This document shows positions 31,865 to 43,252 of a stretch of 64,000 bases of DNA, in pieces. Source of the DNA: Apiotrichum sp. Y4204 (lineage: Eukaryota; Basidiomycota; Tremellomycetes; Trichosporonales; Trichosporonaceae). The stretch spans positions 248,001 to 312,000 of the forward strand of contig JAMYHL010000005.1 in NCBI GenBank assembly GCA_025531455.1, read 5' to 3'. Position 1 is the first letter of the stretch; every line of letters begins with the position of its first letter. The notes beneath the pieces were generated by a model. That model was not told the DNA's origin, did no database searches, and was given only the letters and a program-made list of their open reading frames with translations. The position numbers were made by a program, and so were the translations under genes.

Positions 31865-34331
31865 CTATCCGCTCCCACTCGGCTCTGGTGTCGTCGCGTC
31901 GGCAGCTGCTTCGCGCCCCTTCCCTGTCCCCGTGACGCGCAGGGTGTTCCCGTCCTCTTCATCTGTCTTCTTCCGGATGGCACTTGCTGTGAGTTCGGCA
32001 AAGCTCGCGCCACATTGGCACAGCTTCCGAGGGTCGATGTCCATGCCGTCCGCCGGCATATTCGAGGTCGAATCAATGGCGTACGCGTCTGGGTGTGAGA
32101 AGAGAAGAGAGGGCAGAGCGATTCAGTCCAGATAACACTCACATGTCGGCAGATTCAGCGTCGCGGTCCCACATGAGCAGCTCGGGACAATGATCGGCAG
32201 CCGGACCTGGCACATGCGCACCTCTCCGGGGCCCTTGATGCACTTGCGTCCCGCGACCGTCTCGCCTTCTATCGAGTAGAAGATGCGCACGAGGATCTCA
32301 TGGCTGACGCGGATAGGCGTGATTGTGCTGCAGTGTGGTTAGAAGCTGAGTCGGAACGAAAAAGCCACTACACTCACCCGGGATTCGTGCTGGGCCGAAT
32401 CTTTTCGTGGTTCGGCAAACGCGCAACTGCCCGCGTCTTCCACCCACCAGCGGGCGACTGTGACGGGCGCCCGCCGGCCTGGGGCCCGCGGTACAGTGCC
32501 TCAATATCGTGGCCCAGCACGCTCTCGCCGTGGCGGTGCGGCCGACCGACCTGGTACACCAGGTGGTTCTTCGGCTGCTCGGGCTTAAATGGCGGGTCGT
32601 TTGGCGTTCGTGGCGAGTGCAGCGAGTAATTTTGCGAGAGAATGATGCGCACAAAGAAAATCGTACATGTCGGCGAGGGGGAGGGGATTGAGAGATTGAT
32701 GAGCATGACGGATGCGATTGTAAAGTTGTCGCTCTGCGCCGAAAAGCGCCACGGCCCCAGTCCCTCGACGTATCCCTCCTTCGTAATGTCAAGCTGGTAT
32801 GAGCCGGTCGTTGGCGACGGGTTGGCATGGATCTTGAGGTTGCGGACCGCGCAAATGTCGCCGGTGAGCCAGTCGGTCTTTTCTCCGCGCACTGTGCCCT
32901 CGCTGCTACTCTGGCGCGACATGGTTGAGCTTGCATCCGTGTCGTTGCGAAGCGGCGACGGTCGGCCGTTGAAACCGTTAGTCGGCGGCGGTGTGATGAG
33001 ATCCGCACTCGAACGGCGGTGGTACAGGCCGCGCACTTGCGCAGCGGCACCAGTCCCCTCAACTCCAGGGAACGCAATAGCCGCCTCGTCCATCGGCGTG
33101 CCCAGCGGCGATGGTTCAAAGTCTGTCGATGTGCCACCGATTGGCATCAGCAACGGTGAGCCCTGCCAGTTCCGCGATCCAGCTTTCTCCTGCTCTTCCG
33201 CTAGCCTGGCCGAGCGCGCAATGACACTGAGAAAGTCGTTATAGTAGGGGCACTCGCCCTGGATCGGAATCTCGCGCGACTTAAACATCGACCCCAGCCG
33301 TCCACTCGAGTCCGGGATACCCGCCACCCGTGCTGTGATAATGTACGAGATGCGCCCGAAGTTGTGAAAGTCGTGCGTAGCCAGCGTCGCAGGCAACAGA
33401 ATGGAGAAGGAGAAGCTTCAATCAGATGAGAAATAAACCATAGACCTACCTCTGACTCCCCTTCTCAAGCCATATCCCTTCAGTATCCGGCCCGCCGCCG
33501 AGAATCTCCACACCACGCTCAAAGATGCCGTCTTCCTCCCACCCGCGGACCTGGCCGAGATTCAACCGCGCGACGCTCTGCACACCGACACTAATCGCTT
33601 GGACTCGCCGCCGCTCGCGCATGACTACCTCGATGGCGCCGGAGAGCACCGTGTCTTCTGCAGGCGGTTCGCGGCCCGAAGAGCCCGCCTCGAGCGGGTG
33701 TAGGTCAAACGCGCGTGGTGGCCGTACAAGCGCCACTCCCCTGGTGGTCAGAAATACACGTGCTTCGCGGTACTCACCACCCAGGAAGATGAATCGTGAG
33801 TGTTCCGAGCTTGGATTGCGGCTGGTTACTGCTGCAGCGGAGATAGATGGGCGGGGGGACGCGCGGTCGGTCATCGAGCGCCATCGGGTTTGGCAGCGGC
33901 GAGCGGTCAAGCGAGTGGTGGGCGTATGGTGGCGGTGTAGATGAACGGAGGGCGGCCGGTGCGGACGATGTCTGAAGGCGTTCGATCGCCTGGCGATCAA
34001 GCACCACTTCCTCCACCGCCCGCCTGTTACTGGTAGCCATCGCTGGCGGCGTTGTGCCACTATCCGTTCGCGTATGGTGTGACGCGCTCATCGCAGCGCG
34101 GTGTGCGGGCGACGTTGCGGACGAGGACGACCTGACGCGGCCCCTCAACGCCTCTAATGCCGCGTTTCCTCTCGATCCCCGTCGCGTGGAGCCCGGCGGT
34201 ACTCCAAGTGATGATATTGTTCCAAAGCTGGATCCCGAGCCGTTCGACACTGACCCCGGATCCTGCGCCGCGGCGGACGACTCGCCCTGCCGCGCGGCAC
34301 TGTTACGACGTGCCGATCCCCATTTGAGCAT
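31865..34331 (-). CDS. Arrestin-fold protein (arrestin-related trafficking adaptor type)
   Basis: Five exons (33778-34331, 33450-33740, 32378-33415, 32143-32327, 31865-32088) give 763 residues. The first 150 residues are Ser/Arg-rich and disordered. An arrestin N-domain follows, with EGIWLEKGSQSFSFSILLP, LATHDFHNFGRISYIITARV and an upstream beta-strand set at about 186-260. A long Ser-rich insert separates it from an arrestin C-domain (TITPIRVSHEILVRIFYSI, then CQVRLPIIVPSCSC). Such proteins usually recruit ubiquitin ligases to membrane proteins for endocytosis. I do not see a clear PPxY ligase-binding motif in the parts read, although a PPPYAHH motif at the N-terminal side is close (PPPY). 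The start at 34331 is the first ATG in the frame. Confidence 0.82.
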
Positions 34332-36561
34332 GGCGGTCACGCGTCGGGGGCCGCGTGAGCGTCCGGAGATGGGTGGTAGCGATGATGATGTCTAGGCTGT
34401 TCTTGACGGCCAGTGGCCTATCTCCCGATATATCTGGTTCGCAGAGCGAGCTTATGCGGCTGCCTGCTGTCTTTCTCTCTTTCTTGTTTTTTCTGCCTCT
34501 GACTTCTATCGAGTCGCATCCAGCACTGGCAGGACAAAAAGTGGAGGTTGGTCGTTGTCGTCGTGATTGCGTGACTGAGTCAGCACAGGACGCGTGAGAG
34601 ATGGTCTGAGCGGCGAGTCCGAGAGTTGGCGACTTTGGAGTGGATCCTGGGGATGATCGTTGTCGGAGTCGACTGATGGCCAGTGGTCCTAGATTCTCGG
34701 GGCAGAGACAAAGTGCCCGCTGCTGTTGTCACCTCGGCCCTGTAATTGGCTTGTGGTGGCGGTCCGCTCGAGTTGTACAAGCCTCCGAGCAGAATGCAAG
34801 TGCAAAGAGTGGCCGGGTCCGGGGTGCGGGCGTGTTGCGTGGGCGAGCGTTCGGCGTCTTGTCCTCCTATGGGGGCTGTGGGAAGATCGGCCACCGGTCG
34901 CCGGTCGAGTCGATCGCGGCGGAGTGCGGGGGGCGCGCGGGGCCGTCGACGCCCGGGTGTCGGATACGTCAGGGACGCGCGGGGCGGAAGGTGCGGTTGC
35001 CCTATGGTTGGTCGACGACAGAATATACGACGGAGGTAGCACACAGGGCTGATAGTGGGTTGACTGTACGAGTCACGAAGAGTCGGAGAAGTGAACAGAG
35101 TCGAGACGGGGACGAGTTTGTCGATACAAGAGGTTGGATGTATCGAGCTGGCGGGCAACGAGCTAGCTTGACGCTTGCCCACACCACACTGAGGGTCCGA
35201 TTCGCAATGGAAGTCCGATATCCACCGCGGAGTTGCCGGGAGACGAACGACGGAGGTGCAAGGTGTAAGATGGTGATGGGGAGGATAGCAATGGCAATGG
35301 AGAGGGGGATGGGGTAGGCGACAAGAACGGTTTCTCGTATGCGGTGTTGCGTGTCGTTGATAACTTGATGGTTGTGTCGTGTGCGTCTGGGCCGTGGCCG
35401 GTCTGGATCGTGATCTCGTGCGGCTCATACACAGTACACAGTGCCCAATGCCCAGCGCCCAGTGCACAGGTGACGCTCGATCACTCAGGACCAACCGAAT
35501 ACAATACAGAACAAGCAAAGCCCTTGTTCCCCCACCTTCGTTTTACCCTTTGCCGAGCGCGCCGAGCGCGCCGAGCGACGACAGGTGCATGCATCACATA
35601 CCAATTGCTCACTGTAGCAACACCCGCTCTGTGCGACGAGCGGCCAAGCGGCCAAGGAGTAGCACAAAGAGTACTCGAGATAAGTAATTGTGTGCACCAT
35701 GTGGTGCCGCCGGCATCGAATTATCAAGCTCTGCTCTGATCCTCTGATCCTCTACCGCGGCTATGAGCGAAGAGCTAGAACGGACAACGCCGTCAATGAT
35801 CGATCAATAGTCTGTGTCTCACAGTGTAAATGGTGGGCAGCGCCGCACAAGGTGTGGGAAGTGTTCGAGCATCGAGGGGGCCTGGCTCCACTGTTGGATC
35901 TCATAATCATTCCTCACTGCCGTTGGAACATACGGCACGTGAAGCATCCACAGAGATAATCTCGCAAACCTTGTGCAATCCAGTGCTAGCAGTGCTGTAT
36001 ACGCACTCTTCTTGGCTGGGCGGATGACAATGGATGACTGGGTCACGAGTCGATGTTCGACGTTGCTGATACATCCATTGCCGTAGCTGACCCAGACATC
36101 AGACAACCAAGATCGCAGGCTGTCAGTACTGAACCGCTGTCCCGACTCAGACACCTTCGTTGCACTAGACCTGCTGGCGCTCACGGCGCTTCGATCCGGC
36201 AACGATAGCGATTCGCCACTTGACTGCTCAATGAGTAACTAGACTTCCCGTTATCTGTGCTTCACGACTGTTTGTTCGGCGTAGACCTGCTTCGGTCTTG
36301 CACCACCATTATCCGGTAACGCCAATACATCAACACACCACTCTATCTCCCGACTCTCAATACCCTACACTCATAGAAAACTAGCTCCCCTCGGCCTCCG
36401 ATATCCCAATGAAGGGGTCAGACAAGACTTGGGTATAAGCGTGCGAGATGCTCCGGTTGCTATATGTTTTCCATGCGCGGTCGGACACTGAGAGATCGAG
36501 GCCAGAGCGGAACGGTAAAAAACATCATGTCGATGACTGCTGCACTAGTACAGGACGGCGT
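34332..36561. other. Intergenic region upstream of the arrestin-like gene
   Basis: 2.2 kb without a supported gene. Long overlapping frames on both strands at 34580-35518 lack motifs. A GCCGAGCGC triplet repeat lies near 35565-35590. Confidence 0.4.
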
Positions 36562-37434
36562 TTAGAAGAGGCGCTGAGGCTTGCCCATGGTCGACTTGAT
36601 GTGGAGCGAGCCAATGTTCTGCCACTGCTTCTTGAGAAGCGAGATGAGGAAGTTGATCGACAGCATGGTGTTCTGCATGATCTGGTCCTCCTCCATGTCG
36701 ACGTGGCCGACGGCGACACCGAGGCAGAGAACCTTCTTGAGCTGGAACTTGATGGTCGAGCGGACCTCGTTGATCTTGCGGGCAAGGTCCTCCGAGTGCG
36801 AGACGGGGGTGGGGAACTTTCCGGCCTTGGAGAGACCGGGACCGAGGAGACGGGGAATCTGCTTGATGAGGGCCTCCGAGGCAAGGAAAGCGTCGTACTT
36901 GGCGGCGAGCTTCTTGACGAGCTTCTTGTTCTTGTTGAGCTTCTTAAGGTCCTCAACGGTCATGAAGGCGAGCTCCTCGTCGAGCTGCTTGGCACGGTCA
37001 ACGTCGGCAGCGTCGGCGAGAATGCAGAGCTGCATGCGGGGACGGGGAACGTGGGGGAGCTTGATGGTGCCCGAGAACTGTATGTCAGATAGGTCCAAGA
37101 AATGAGTTTGGAAGGCAGGACAGCTCAAGCCTTCCACAAGAAAGTTGACCATCTACCATCGCCACTTTCTCCAATACGCACACGCTTGTCACGGTTGGTG
37201 TCGTAGTTCTTGAGACCGATCTGGAGCTCAATAGTCTCGACGAAGTTGCGCTTCTTGAAGCCCGAACCAGCCTTCTGGCCCTCCAGCGACGACTGGTAGA
37301 GGACGTCGCGGATGGCAGTTCGCACGCTTGAGGCCTGGAGCTTCGACACTGGGGGTTAGCGGGTGGGATCATGGATGCCGGCGCTATCGTCGTCGCGGTC
37401 GTCGTCGTCGCCGTTGTCGTTGTGCCAGCTCACT
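36562..37434 (-). CDS. RPL1: 60S ribosomal protein uL1 (L10a)
   Basis: The coding exons are the single base A at 37434, then 37182-37348 and 36562-37077, giving 227 residues. uL1 forms the L1 stalk of the large ribosomal subunit and helps release the E-site tRNA. Family blocks are complete: [19 protein letters not shown]-like [69 protein letters not shown] and [11 protein letters not shown]. The start codon is split by an 85-base intron: the exon ends ...CAAAAA, and TG comes from the next exon after CCCCCAG. The following residues [10 protein letters not shown] fit fungal uL1. The N-terminal part is about 10 residues longer than in human. The gene is head-to-head with mitochondrial bL28, suggesting a shared translation-related promoter. 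Confidence 0.95.
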
Positions 37435-37851
37435 TTTTGATTTTTTGGGGTGTTGAGGGTTGGAGGATGGCCAAAGTTCTCGACAATGCTTTTGGCACCA
37501 GCAGCACCAGCGTAGAGCACCACCCAGTGCCGGCAGTTGGCCATAGTCGTGTGCAGCCTGGATGGTTGGCTGAGCCAGGCTCGGGTGGTGGGACTGACAG
37601 TACACCAAAAATTATTTGGTGCAAATCTCGTACAGTGGAGCGGCGTTATCGGAGTTTTGAATTGTGTGGCCTTTGACCACGAGATCTTGGTGTGGAATCC
37701 ATGCGACTCAAAGCAACGGAACCATTCTGAAAATCCCGTTTTCCATGTCTTGCCGAGATTTCGAGGCATCGCTCACCATCACCACCTCCATCGAGCTCGA
37801 CACCAACTTCTTGCCGCTCACCACCACTCCCACCGTCACCACCAGCCCAAA
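37435..37851. promoter_or_regulatory. Divergent promoter between uL1 and mitochondrial bL28
   Basis: About 417 bases between the two start points, including the uL1 5'UTR. It would drive a cytosolic and a mitochondrial ribosomal protein together. Confidence 0.5.
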
Positions 37852-38487
37852 ATGTCGGCCCCCCGCGCAGTGACCCCGCTGCTAAGCCGCATCAGCCACC
37901 CGGCGATCCTCCCGCTTCCGCGGCGCGCGGCGGGCAACAACGTCCCGCACTCGATGACCAAGACGCGCCGTATCTGGCGCCCGAACGTCGGACGGCACAA
38001 CCTCCCCGTCAATGTTGTTGGTGATGCGTTTGCCGCGCGCGCAGAGACCGAAAGCGTACAGCAGCTGCGTCGCGTTAAGATGGCCGCGCGCGACATCAAG
38101 ACGGTCGACAAAAATGGCGGTATCGAGGGCACGCTCGTGAGTCCACTAACAGAGTCGGGAGTAAGAGAGAACAGAATGCTGACATGGGTTTCTTCGCTGC
38201 CGTTATCCTACTGCATGTTGATCGTTGCGCGACTTTCTTTATTTATCACCGCCCGTGCCGTCCGTCACCTGCCTCATTATCTGGCTTTCATCTCAACTCC
38301 GACTCTCTTTCCTCCATCACCACATGGTGCCACCTGGCTACTCCTCCTCCTGTCCTACACCGACACATTCTCCCGCCGACAGCTCTCCCGCCCGCCATCG
38401 AAGCTTACGCCGTACGGCCGCAAGCTGCGTGCCGAGCTCTTCGACTCGCTCCACGCGCTCCGCCGCGACCTCCAGGCCAAGAGCTAG
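37852..38487 (+). CDS. Mitochondrial large-subunit ribosomal protein bL28m
   Basis: Exons 37852-38136 and 38383-38487 give about 129 residues. Family marks are GNNVPHSMTKTRRIWRPNV, the KR-rich LRRVKMAARDIKTVDKNGG strand-turn and a basic C-terminal helix (LTPYGRKLRAELFDSLHALRRDL). The first 25 or so residues are Arg/Ser/Leu-rich without acids, consistent with a mitochondrial presequence. The 246-base intron has a GTGAGT donor and CGACAG acceptor. It is a multiple of three and free of stops, so an unspliced form would still translate. I prefer splicing because the inserted 82 residues are hydrophobic and unlike bL28. Confidence 0.82.
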   Translation: MSAPRAVTPLLSRISHPAILPLPRRAAGNNVPHSMTKTRRIWRPNVGRHNLPVNVVGDAFAARAETESVQQLRRVKMAARDIKTVDKNGGIEGTLVSPLTESGVRENRMLTWVSSLPLSYCMLIVARLSLFITARAVRHLPHYLAFISTPTLFPPSPHGATWLLLLLSYTDTFSRRQLSRPPSKLTPYGRKLRAELFDSLHALRRDLQAKS

Positions 38488-39172
38488 GCGCAACGATCCC
38501 GCATAGGCAGTAGCATGGCATGTACACGACTCGAACGCTGGTGGGAGACGGAGTGTGAGAGGAAGACGGACGGAAAGGAGGGCGAGTGGGGGACCGGCGG
38601 GTGGCATGAGAGAGGTCCCCCTTGCGAACCTAACGGTTTCACGCGATCAACGTCGGCAACTAACTGAACAGAACGAGGTAGCGACTTGGACCAGTGTTCA
38701 AGATCTCATGGGTTCTCCGAACTTAACGATTGTGGATAGGAGTTTAGCTTCCCCCCCGCTTCGTGGCACTGGCTTGGCAGCGATACGGAAGACTGCCATC
38801 TAACCGCCCCTCTGACGCTCGCTCCAGCCTGCACATCATACATCCGGTGTCGCCTTGATTCGGCGTCTGCGGGCCTGGCGCTTGCTCCCCGGCTATATGT
38901 GTTTGTCTCTTGCCTAATCATGCCGTACCTCGTTCACAGTACTCAGGACAGCTCGCTGATCGCTGACCAGTCCTCGTTCACAGTACTCAGGACCGCTTGC
39001 TGATCGCTGACCAGTCACTAAAGTTACTAGTCGTTGCTTCACATTCGCCAGCAGCCATCGTTCTTGCTTGGCAGGATTGCAGTGCACTGAATTCATACTA
39101 TATTCTCGAGAACTTCAAGGGGTAACAACCTAACGCTACCAGAGTAGTGTGTGCTGCCGAGTGGCCAACCGC
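38488..39172. other. Convergent 3' intergenic region
   Basis: Lies between the bL28m and defensin-like 3' ends. Apart from the 44-base tandem duplication nothing was recognised. Confidence 0.4.
38928..39015. repeat. 44-base tandem duplication
   Basis: Two adjacent 44-base copies (38928-38971 and 38972-39015) beginning CCTCGTTCACAGTACTCAGG differ at only two positions. No gene overlaps them. Confidence 0.9.
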
Positions 39173-39598
39173 TTAGCAGCCGCTGCAGTGGCACCAGCCG
39201 GCACCACGGCACCTGCCGCCGCTGCAGCCGTTGAGCTTGCACTTGCCCTTGCACTGGAGGGGGCCGAACGGGCCGGCGCAGGTGATGCCACCCTTGTACT
39301 GGCGCTTCTCGGTGGCGGAACGAGAGTAGAGCTTGGAGAGGTCGCGGGCGAGGGCCTCGGGCGAACGCTTCTCGGCACCGGGCATGACGACGTCGGCGAA
39401 GAACTCATTCGACTGATGTTAGTCCAGTCCGGGCATCCAGGTACTCACGTCGACGGCATCCTCGGCGTGGCCGTCAACACACTTGATCTCGCCGGCCTCG
39501 TCGAACGAGCAGCTCTGGTTGGTCTCGGCGTTGAAGACGGAGGAAGCCTGGGCGCCGATGGCGAGGGCGGCGAGGAGGGTAACGAGGGAGAACTGCAT
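39173..39598 (-). CDS. Prepro-defensin-like cysteine-rich secreted peptide
   Basis: Exons 39449-39598 and 39173-39412 join in phase to 129 residues. Residues 1-18 are a signal peptide (MQFSLVTLLAALAIGAQA). An acidic propeptide contains two dibasic KR sites (residues 65-66 and 86-87, the second as ATEKR), typical of Kex2 processing. Cleavage after residue 87 would free a 42-residue basic peptide starting QYKGGITC with eight cysteines, spaced C-x8-C-x3-C-x4-C-x4-C-x5-C-x-C-x2-C. Six of them follow the fungal/insect defensin (CS-alpha-beta) pattern: C...C-x3-C...C...C-x-C. GGRCRGAGWC fits the gamma-core (G-x-C-x3-9-C). The extra pair (the fourth and eighth Cys) would add a disulfide. An antimicrobial role follows from family knowledge only. 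A TATA box lies about 105 bases upstream. Confidence 0.8.
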
Positions 39599-39700
39599 TG
39601 TGGCTGTTGGGGGGTTGGTGGTTTGGTGAGGTAGATAGGAGGTTTGGATGTGGGGAGCTGAGAGCTGTTGATGGTTCTCAAAACGGCCTCGGATGCCCCG

Positions 39701-39710
39701 TTTATATATG
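39701..39710 (-). promoter_or_regulatory. TATA box of the defensin-like gene
   Basis: CATATATAAA on the minus strand, about 105 bases before the ATG at 39598. This is one of the clearest TATA boxes in the window and suits an inducible gene. Confidence 0.55.
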
Positions 39711-41033
39711 CGAAATCCGGGTTGACCTTGACCTTCTTCTCAGTGAGGCTAGAGCTGTATCAAGAGCGGCCCAAGACGAATGACGCTCTCGAGGGCCATC
39801 ATGAGTCACTCCTAGCGGCACTCACGATCTCCTCTGCATGTCGATGTCCAACCGGGCGCCATCTGCTGAAGGCTGTTCCGATGGAGAACGTTCCGGCGGA
39901 CGCCCTGCGCAGCAGATGGGAACGCAAAGACCTGACTACGCAGGCGTTGGATAGTTGACCTCATGACTATAGCTGTTGAAGAGAGAAGTACTGTTGGTTT
40001 GGGTTTCGTTGGTCGATAACTCATTAATTGCATGACAATGGCAGATGAGAAAGAGGGTCTTCATGTGCCCCGTTGGAAACACAAGGCCGCGACCGTCGAG
40101 CTTGATGATAGCACAGGTAGAAGAGGGCGTACTCACCTCGTCATCGATCCTCGGATGCAGGAGAGTGACTTTGTCGGAGGAGACTACGTTCCTTTCCAAT
40201 GGACCAGTCGTCGCTAACCGCATGTCACAGCACAAGAGGGTTTTAGGGTGGGTCTCCATGGGGTGTTACAATGAGTAGTCTGTAACAACAATGGTGCTAG
40301 ATTGAGTAGACTGGGTTTCCGGAGTGGAGGTGCCTGACGATGCCGCCGGCCCAAGCGCGTGCTCAACCCTAGATCCGGTCTGCCGCAGGTCCCGGAGATC
40401 GTTACAAAAAGTGTAAACTTTCCATCTACCAAATGCCAGGCTCGCGACCGCGGAGGTACACGTGTCGGGCAGCATGTGGGGAGATATACGCACTTACCTG
40501 GGTCCGTCGATCTCGGCTCTACACAAAGAGGGGATGGGTACGGAGGACAGTCATGTCAACGAACAACAGGATTCTCTTCCGGCGGAGGGGCGTTGGGCTA
40601 AGCTTATCTAGATTAAGGCTACAGTGTAGCCCATGACGTTTGAGGGTGTTCAGTACTCTGCCCTCGGGGTCACAGGCACAGTGAGTCGTGTGCGGTGCAG
40701 AGAACGATGTGCGGGCATCAGGAATCGCCCTACTCATCGTGCAAGTGCTCGAGGGCTGGGATTTCCCCGCACCCGGAGCTGCAGCTGGCCGGCGCCAGCG
40801 TCCCTCAAGGGGCCATACTAAACCTATTCCGACACGCAGGCCGACGGAATACGGGCAGTCTGTACGAGCTGCATGCTTCGGACTGCTTGTGTATTGTATG
40901 AAGCCTGTTCGTGGGAAGTTAGCACTACTTAGCCCCTGCCACTTCTCCATGACATGACGACAAGGAACCAACAGGCAACGACCCTGGACAACCATATCCA
41001 ACAGACACCACAACAGTACCACAACAACCGGCA
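39711..41033. other. Intergenic, no supported gene
   Basis: Several overlapping open frames exist on both strands (the longest minus-strand one spans 40519-41322), but none shows a motif, a coherent start or matching neighbours after splicing. Confidence 0.35.
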
Positions 41034-41719
41034 ATGAACACGCAGCGACCGGTAACAGAACCAATGCAGGATGCGTTGTCGCCGGGGGCGTTCCGACGTT
41101 TGATGGACCGTACAGCATATCTTGGCACTCCTCGAAGGCTGGCTGTTCCGCGCCCGGCCGCGAATGTGCCGGCAGATGCCCAGCGAGCGGCTGAGACCAG
41201 AGAAAGACCGAGGACGTGAAGCAAGGCACTTGAGTCATGGACGAAATTTCGAGGCCACAGGGTGAGCTGTGCAGCCGTGCGCAGTGGTTGATCTTCCTCG
41301 GCTTCATTAACTTGTCCTTCATGATCCTCCGTACGTCTCATGAGGACCCATGTCCCATGGCCCTCATCCTCCCGTCCTCACTCTTGTGTTTCCAACATCC
41401 CCCGCAACCCAAAAAGTCCCCCGGGACCATCAAGCCCCAGCTCGTGCTCGCACGCTGAGTCGAACAGCGGTCGGGTCGGATGTCCGCAACGCGCGCCACA
41501 ACGACCAGTGATAACCACCTACACTATACGAGCCACGGAGGTTTTCCGGGACGGAGTGTGGCGTCTGCATCACGGACGAGCGGGAGGGCGCGAGGCGAAC
41601 ATCGCTGGAAGGATTGGTGGCGAGCGCCACGAATTGCAGATGGGCAGTGGAGTGTGACCTGGGTGTTGTTGATGGGCGGTGCAATCTCGTTGTTGGTTCA
41701 GAGCACAGCCTCCGTCTGA
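41034..41719 (+). CDS. Possible small spliced membrane protein (doubtful)
   Basis: This is a weak candidate. An ATG at 41034 opens 61 residues (MNTQRPVTEPMQDALSPGAF...). Further on, two hydrophobic segments on the same strand look like membrane helices: WLIFLGFINLSFMIL at about 41285-41330, ending at a GTACGT donor, and VTWVLLMGGAISLLVQS at about 41656-41707, followed by a stop at 41717-41719. A protein of an Arg/Pro-rich cytosolic part plus two helices could be assembled. I could not find acceptor sites that join all parts in phase with confidence, and I recognise no family. Confidence 0.25.
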
Positions 41720-42079
41720 GCGCCTCAACAGGTCGTAGATGCGGCATAGCTTGCGACTCTGGTTCGGCGTGCTGTAATCCACCTGATCAGCCAAGGCGTC
41801 TGATAAGCCTTACGCTGCAGTCAGCTGACAAGATACGGTGGAGCGTGATTTATTATCGCGATGTGGCAGTGCACCAGTGCACCAGGGCGGGCTGTGCCAT
41901 ATGCATGCGTGATAGTGGGCCCCGCAACGACTGTTTAAGAAGAGATACCGCTTTCTCGTAATCTAAACCTTAGATTGGTGTGGTGTCGATGCTGGGTCGG
42001 AACCTCTGTAGATCATCAAGATCAAGTGAGATGATAGTAGTTGCCACTCCACCTTCTGCATGCGCCAAGAGGAAAAGAT

Positions 42080-42089
42080 GTATATATAG
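42080..42089 (+). promoter_or_regulatory. TATA box of the secreted Gly/Ser-rich protein gene
   Basis: GTATATATAG about 40 bases upstream of the ATG at 42126. Confidence 0.5.
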
Positions 42090-42125
42090 AGCCCCACTGA
42101 AAGTTAAGATGACTTCCATCTCACA

Positions 42126-43018
42126 ATGTTGTCCTTATCGCTACTAGTACCACTCTTCCCCGCGGCCCTCGCATGTGCGCCGCTCGACGACGCCGTCGCC
42201 AATCTTGACCGCCTCCCACCGTCGTACAGCGATGCACTCACGCTTGCGGCCTCGGAATGTTTCTTCCCCGATATCTCAGAGGCGACGTTCTTCGTGCCCC
42301 CCGTCTCTGTCGAGGTCGACCCCACCTCACTCCCCGCCTTTGTGAGTACCCTCATGCACCCCAGTGGAGCTAATATCAGATCGCGCACGGTACACTCCAG
42401 CTGCCCCTAAACGGCACGGTCTCCACGCTGGGCGGTACGGCACATCTCTGGTCCGACGGGACTCAACACATCGCGATCGGAGAGGACTGGGTCGTCGCGT
42501 CTACCGTGCAGGGCGAGGGATGGGTGGCTTACCTCCTTGCCACTGGCGACGAGTCGGGTGAGGACGGGCCCCTGGTAGACAAGCGCGCGGGCGGAGGCGG
42601 GGGCTCGGGCTTGGGCGGCACGTCTGGCGGCCGCGGAGGAAGCAGCAGCAGCAGCAGCGGAGGGAGCAAGGGTGGCGGAACCAGCAGCGGGGGGCGAACG
42701 GGACCGCCCCCCGGTTCCCGGCCGGCGAGTAACCGTCCGAACGGGGTGAATGGCGTTAACGGGGTAAATCGGCCGCAAGATGGTACTGATGATGATGACG
42801 GAGGTGGCGGCGGCAGCGATGACAGCGGCGGTGGTAGTGGTGGCAGTGGGAACAAGGGCGGGAGCTCTCCGAGCATGGGTGGTTGGGGTGCCGCAAGTGC
42901 GGTTTCGGGCAGGGCCTCCTCGGTACCAACGGGCTCCCGGTGGTCGAGTGCGCAGGGGGTGCGAGCAAGCGGGGCGCTTCTTGTGTGTGCCTTCGTGCTG
43001 GCCTCTGTTCTTACATAG
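42126..43018 (+). CDS. Secreted, probably GPI-anchored protein with Gly/Ser-rich stalk
   Basis: Exons 42126-42341 and 42380-43018 join to 284 residues. A signal peptide (MLSLSLLVPLFPAALACAP) is followed by about 100 residues with a weak resemblance to a shortened fasciclin (FAS1)-like fold: LPPSYSDALTLAASECF, an ATFFVPP strand, then LPAFIAHGTLQL and a DWVVASTV strand. A dibasic site (LVDKR) ends this part. The rest is a Gly/Ser/Asn-rich, partly acidic low-complexity stalk. The C-terminus is a hydrophobic tail (GALLVCAFVLASVLT) suited to GPI attachment. Wall or surface location is well supported; adhesion is only a guess from the FAS1 resemblance. The intron is just 38 bases. Confidence 0.72.
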
Positions 43019-43252
43019 AGGCTCTTTATTGTACTGTATGTTGTGATAGTAGATGTATCATATCTGCGCGTTTGAGAAGTGTCATTACGTTCTGGGACAA
43101 CTAAGATCAACAGAGATAGTTTATACACAGCTTTACAATCATTATCGTGAGTGGTGGCAGTCAACGTAGGTTGACAGTGGTAGCGTACAACTCGCACTTC
43201 GTTCTCAAGATGCCCCCCGCTAGCGGCCCCAGATCCCCTCTCATCCTCTCCC

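Noticed and set aside
34580..35518. Overlapping long frames on both strands upstream of the arrestin-like gene
   Set aside because: Both are Ser/Pro/Arg-biased without domains, as expected from GC-rich noise; no splice structure supports either.
40519..41322. Long minus-strand open frame of 267 codons
   Set aside because: No start context, no motif, irregular composition and overlap with other equally long frames; likely chance in GC-rich DNA.
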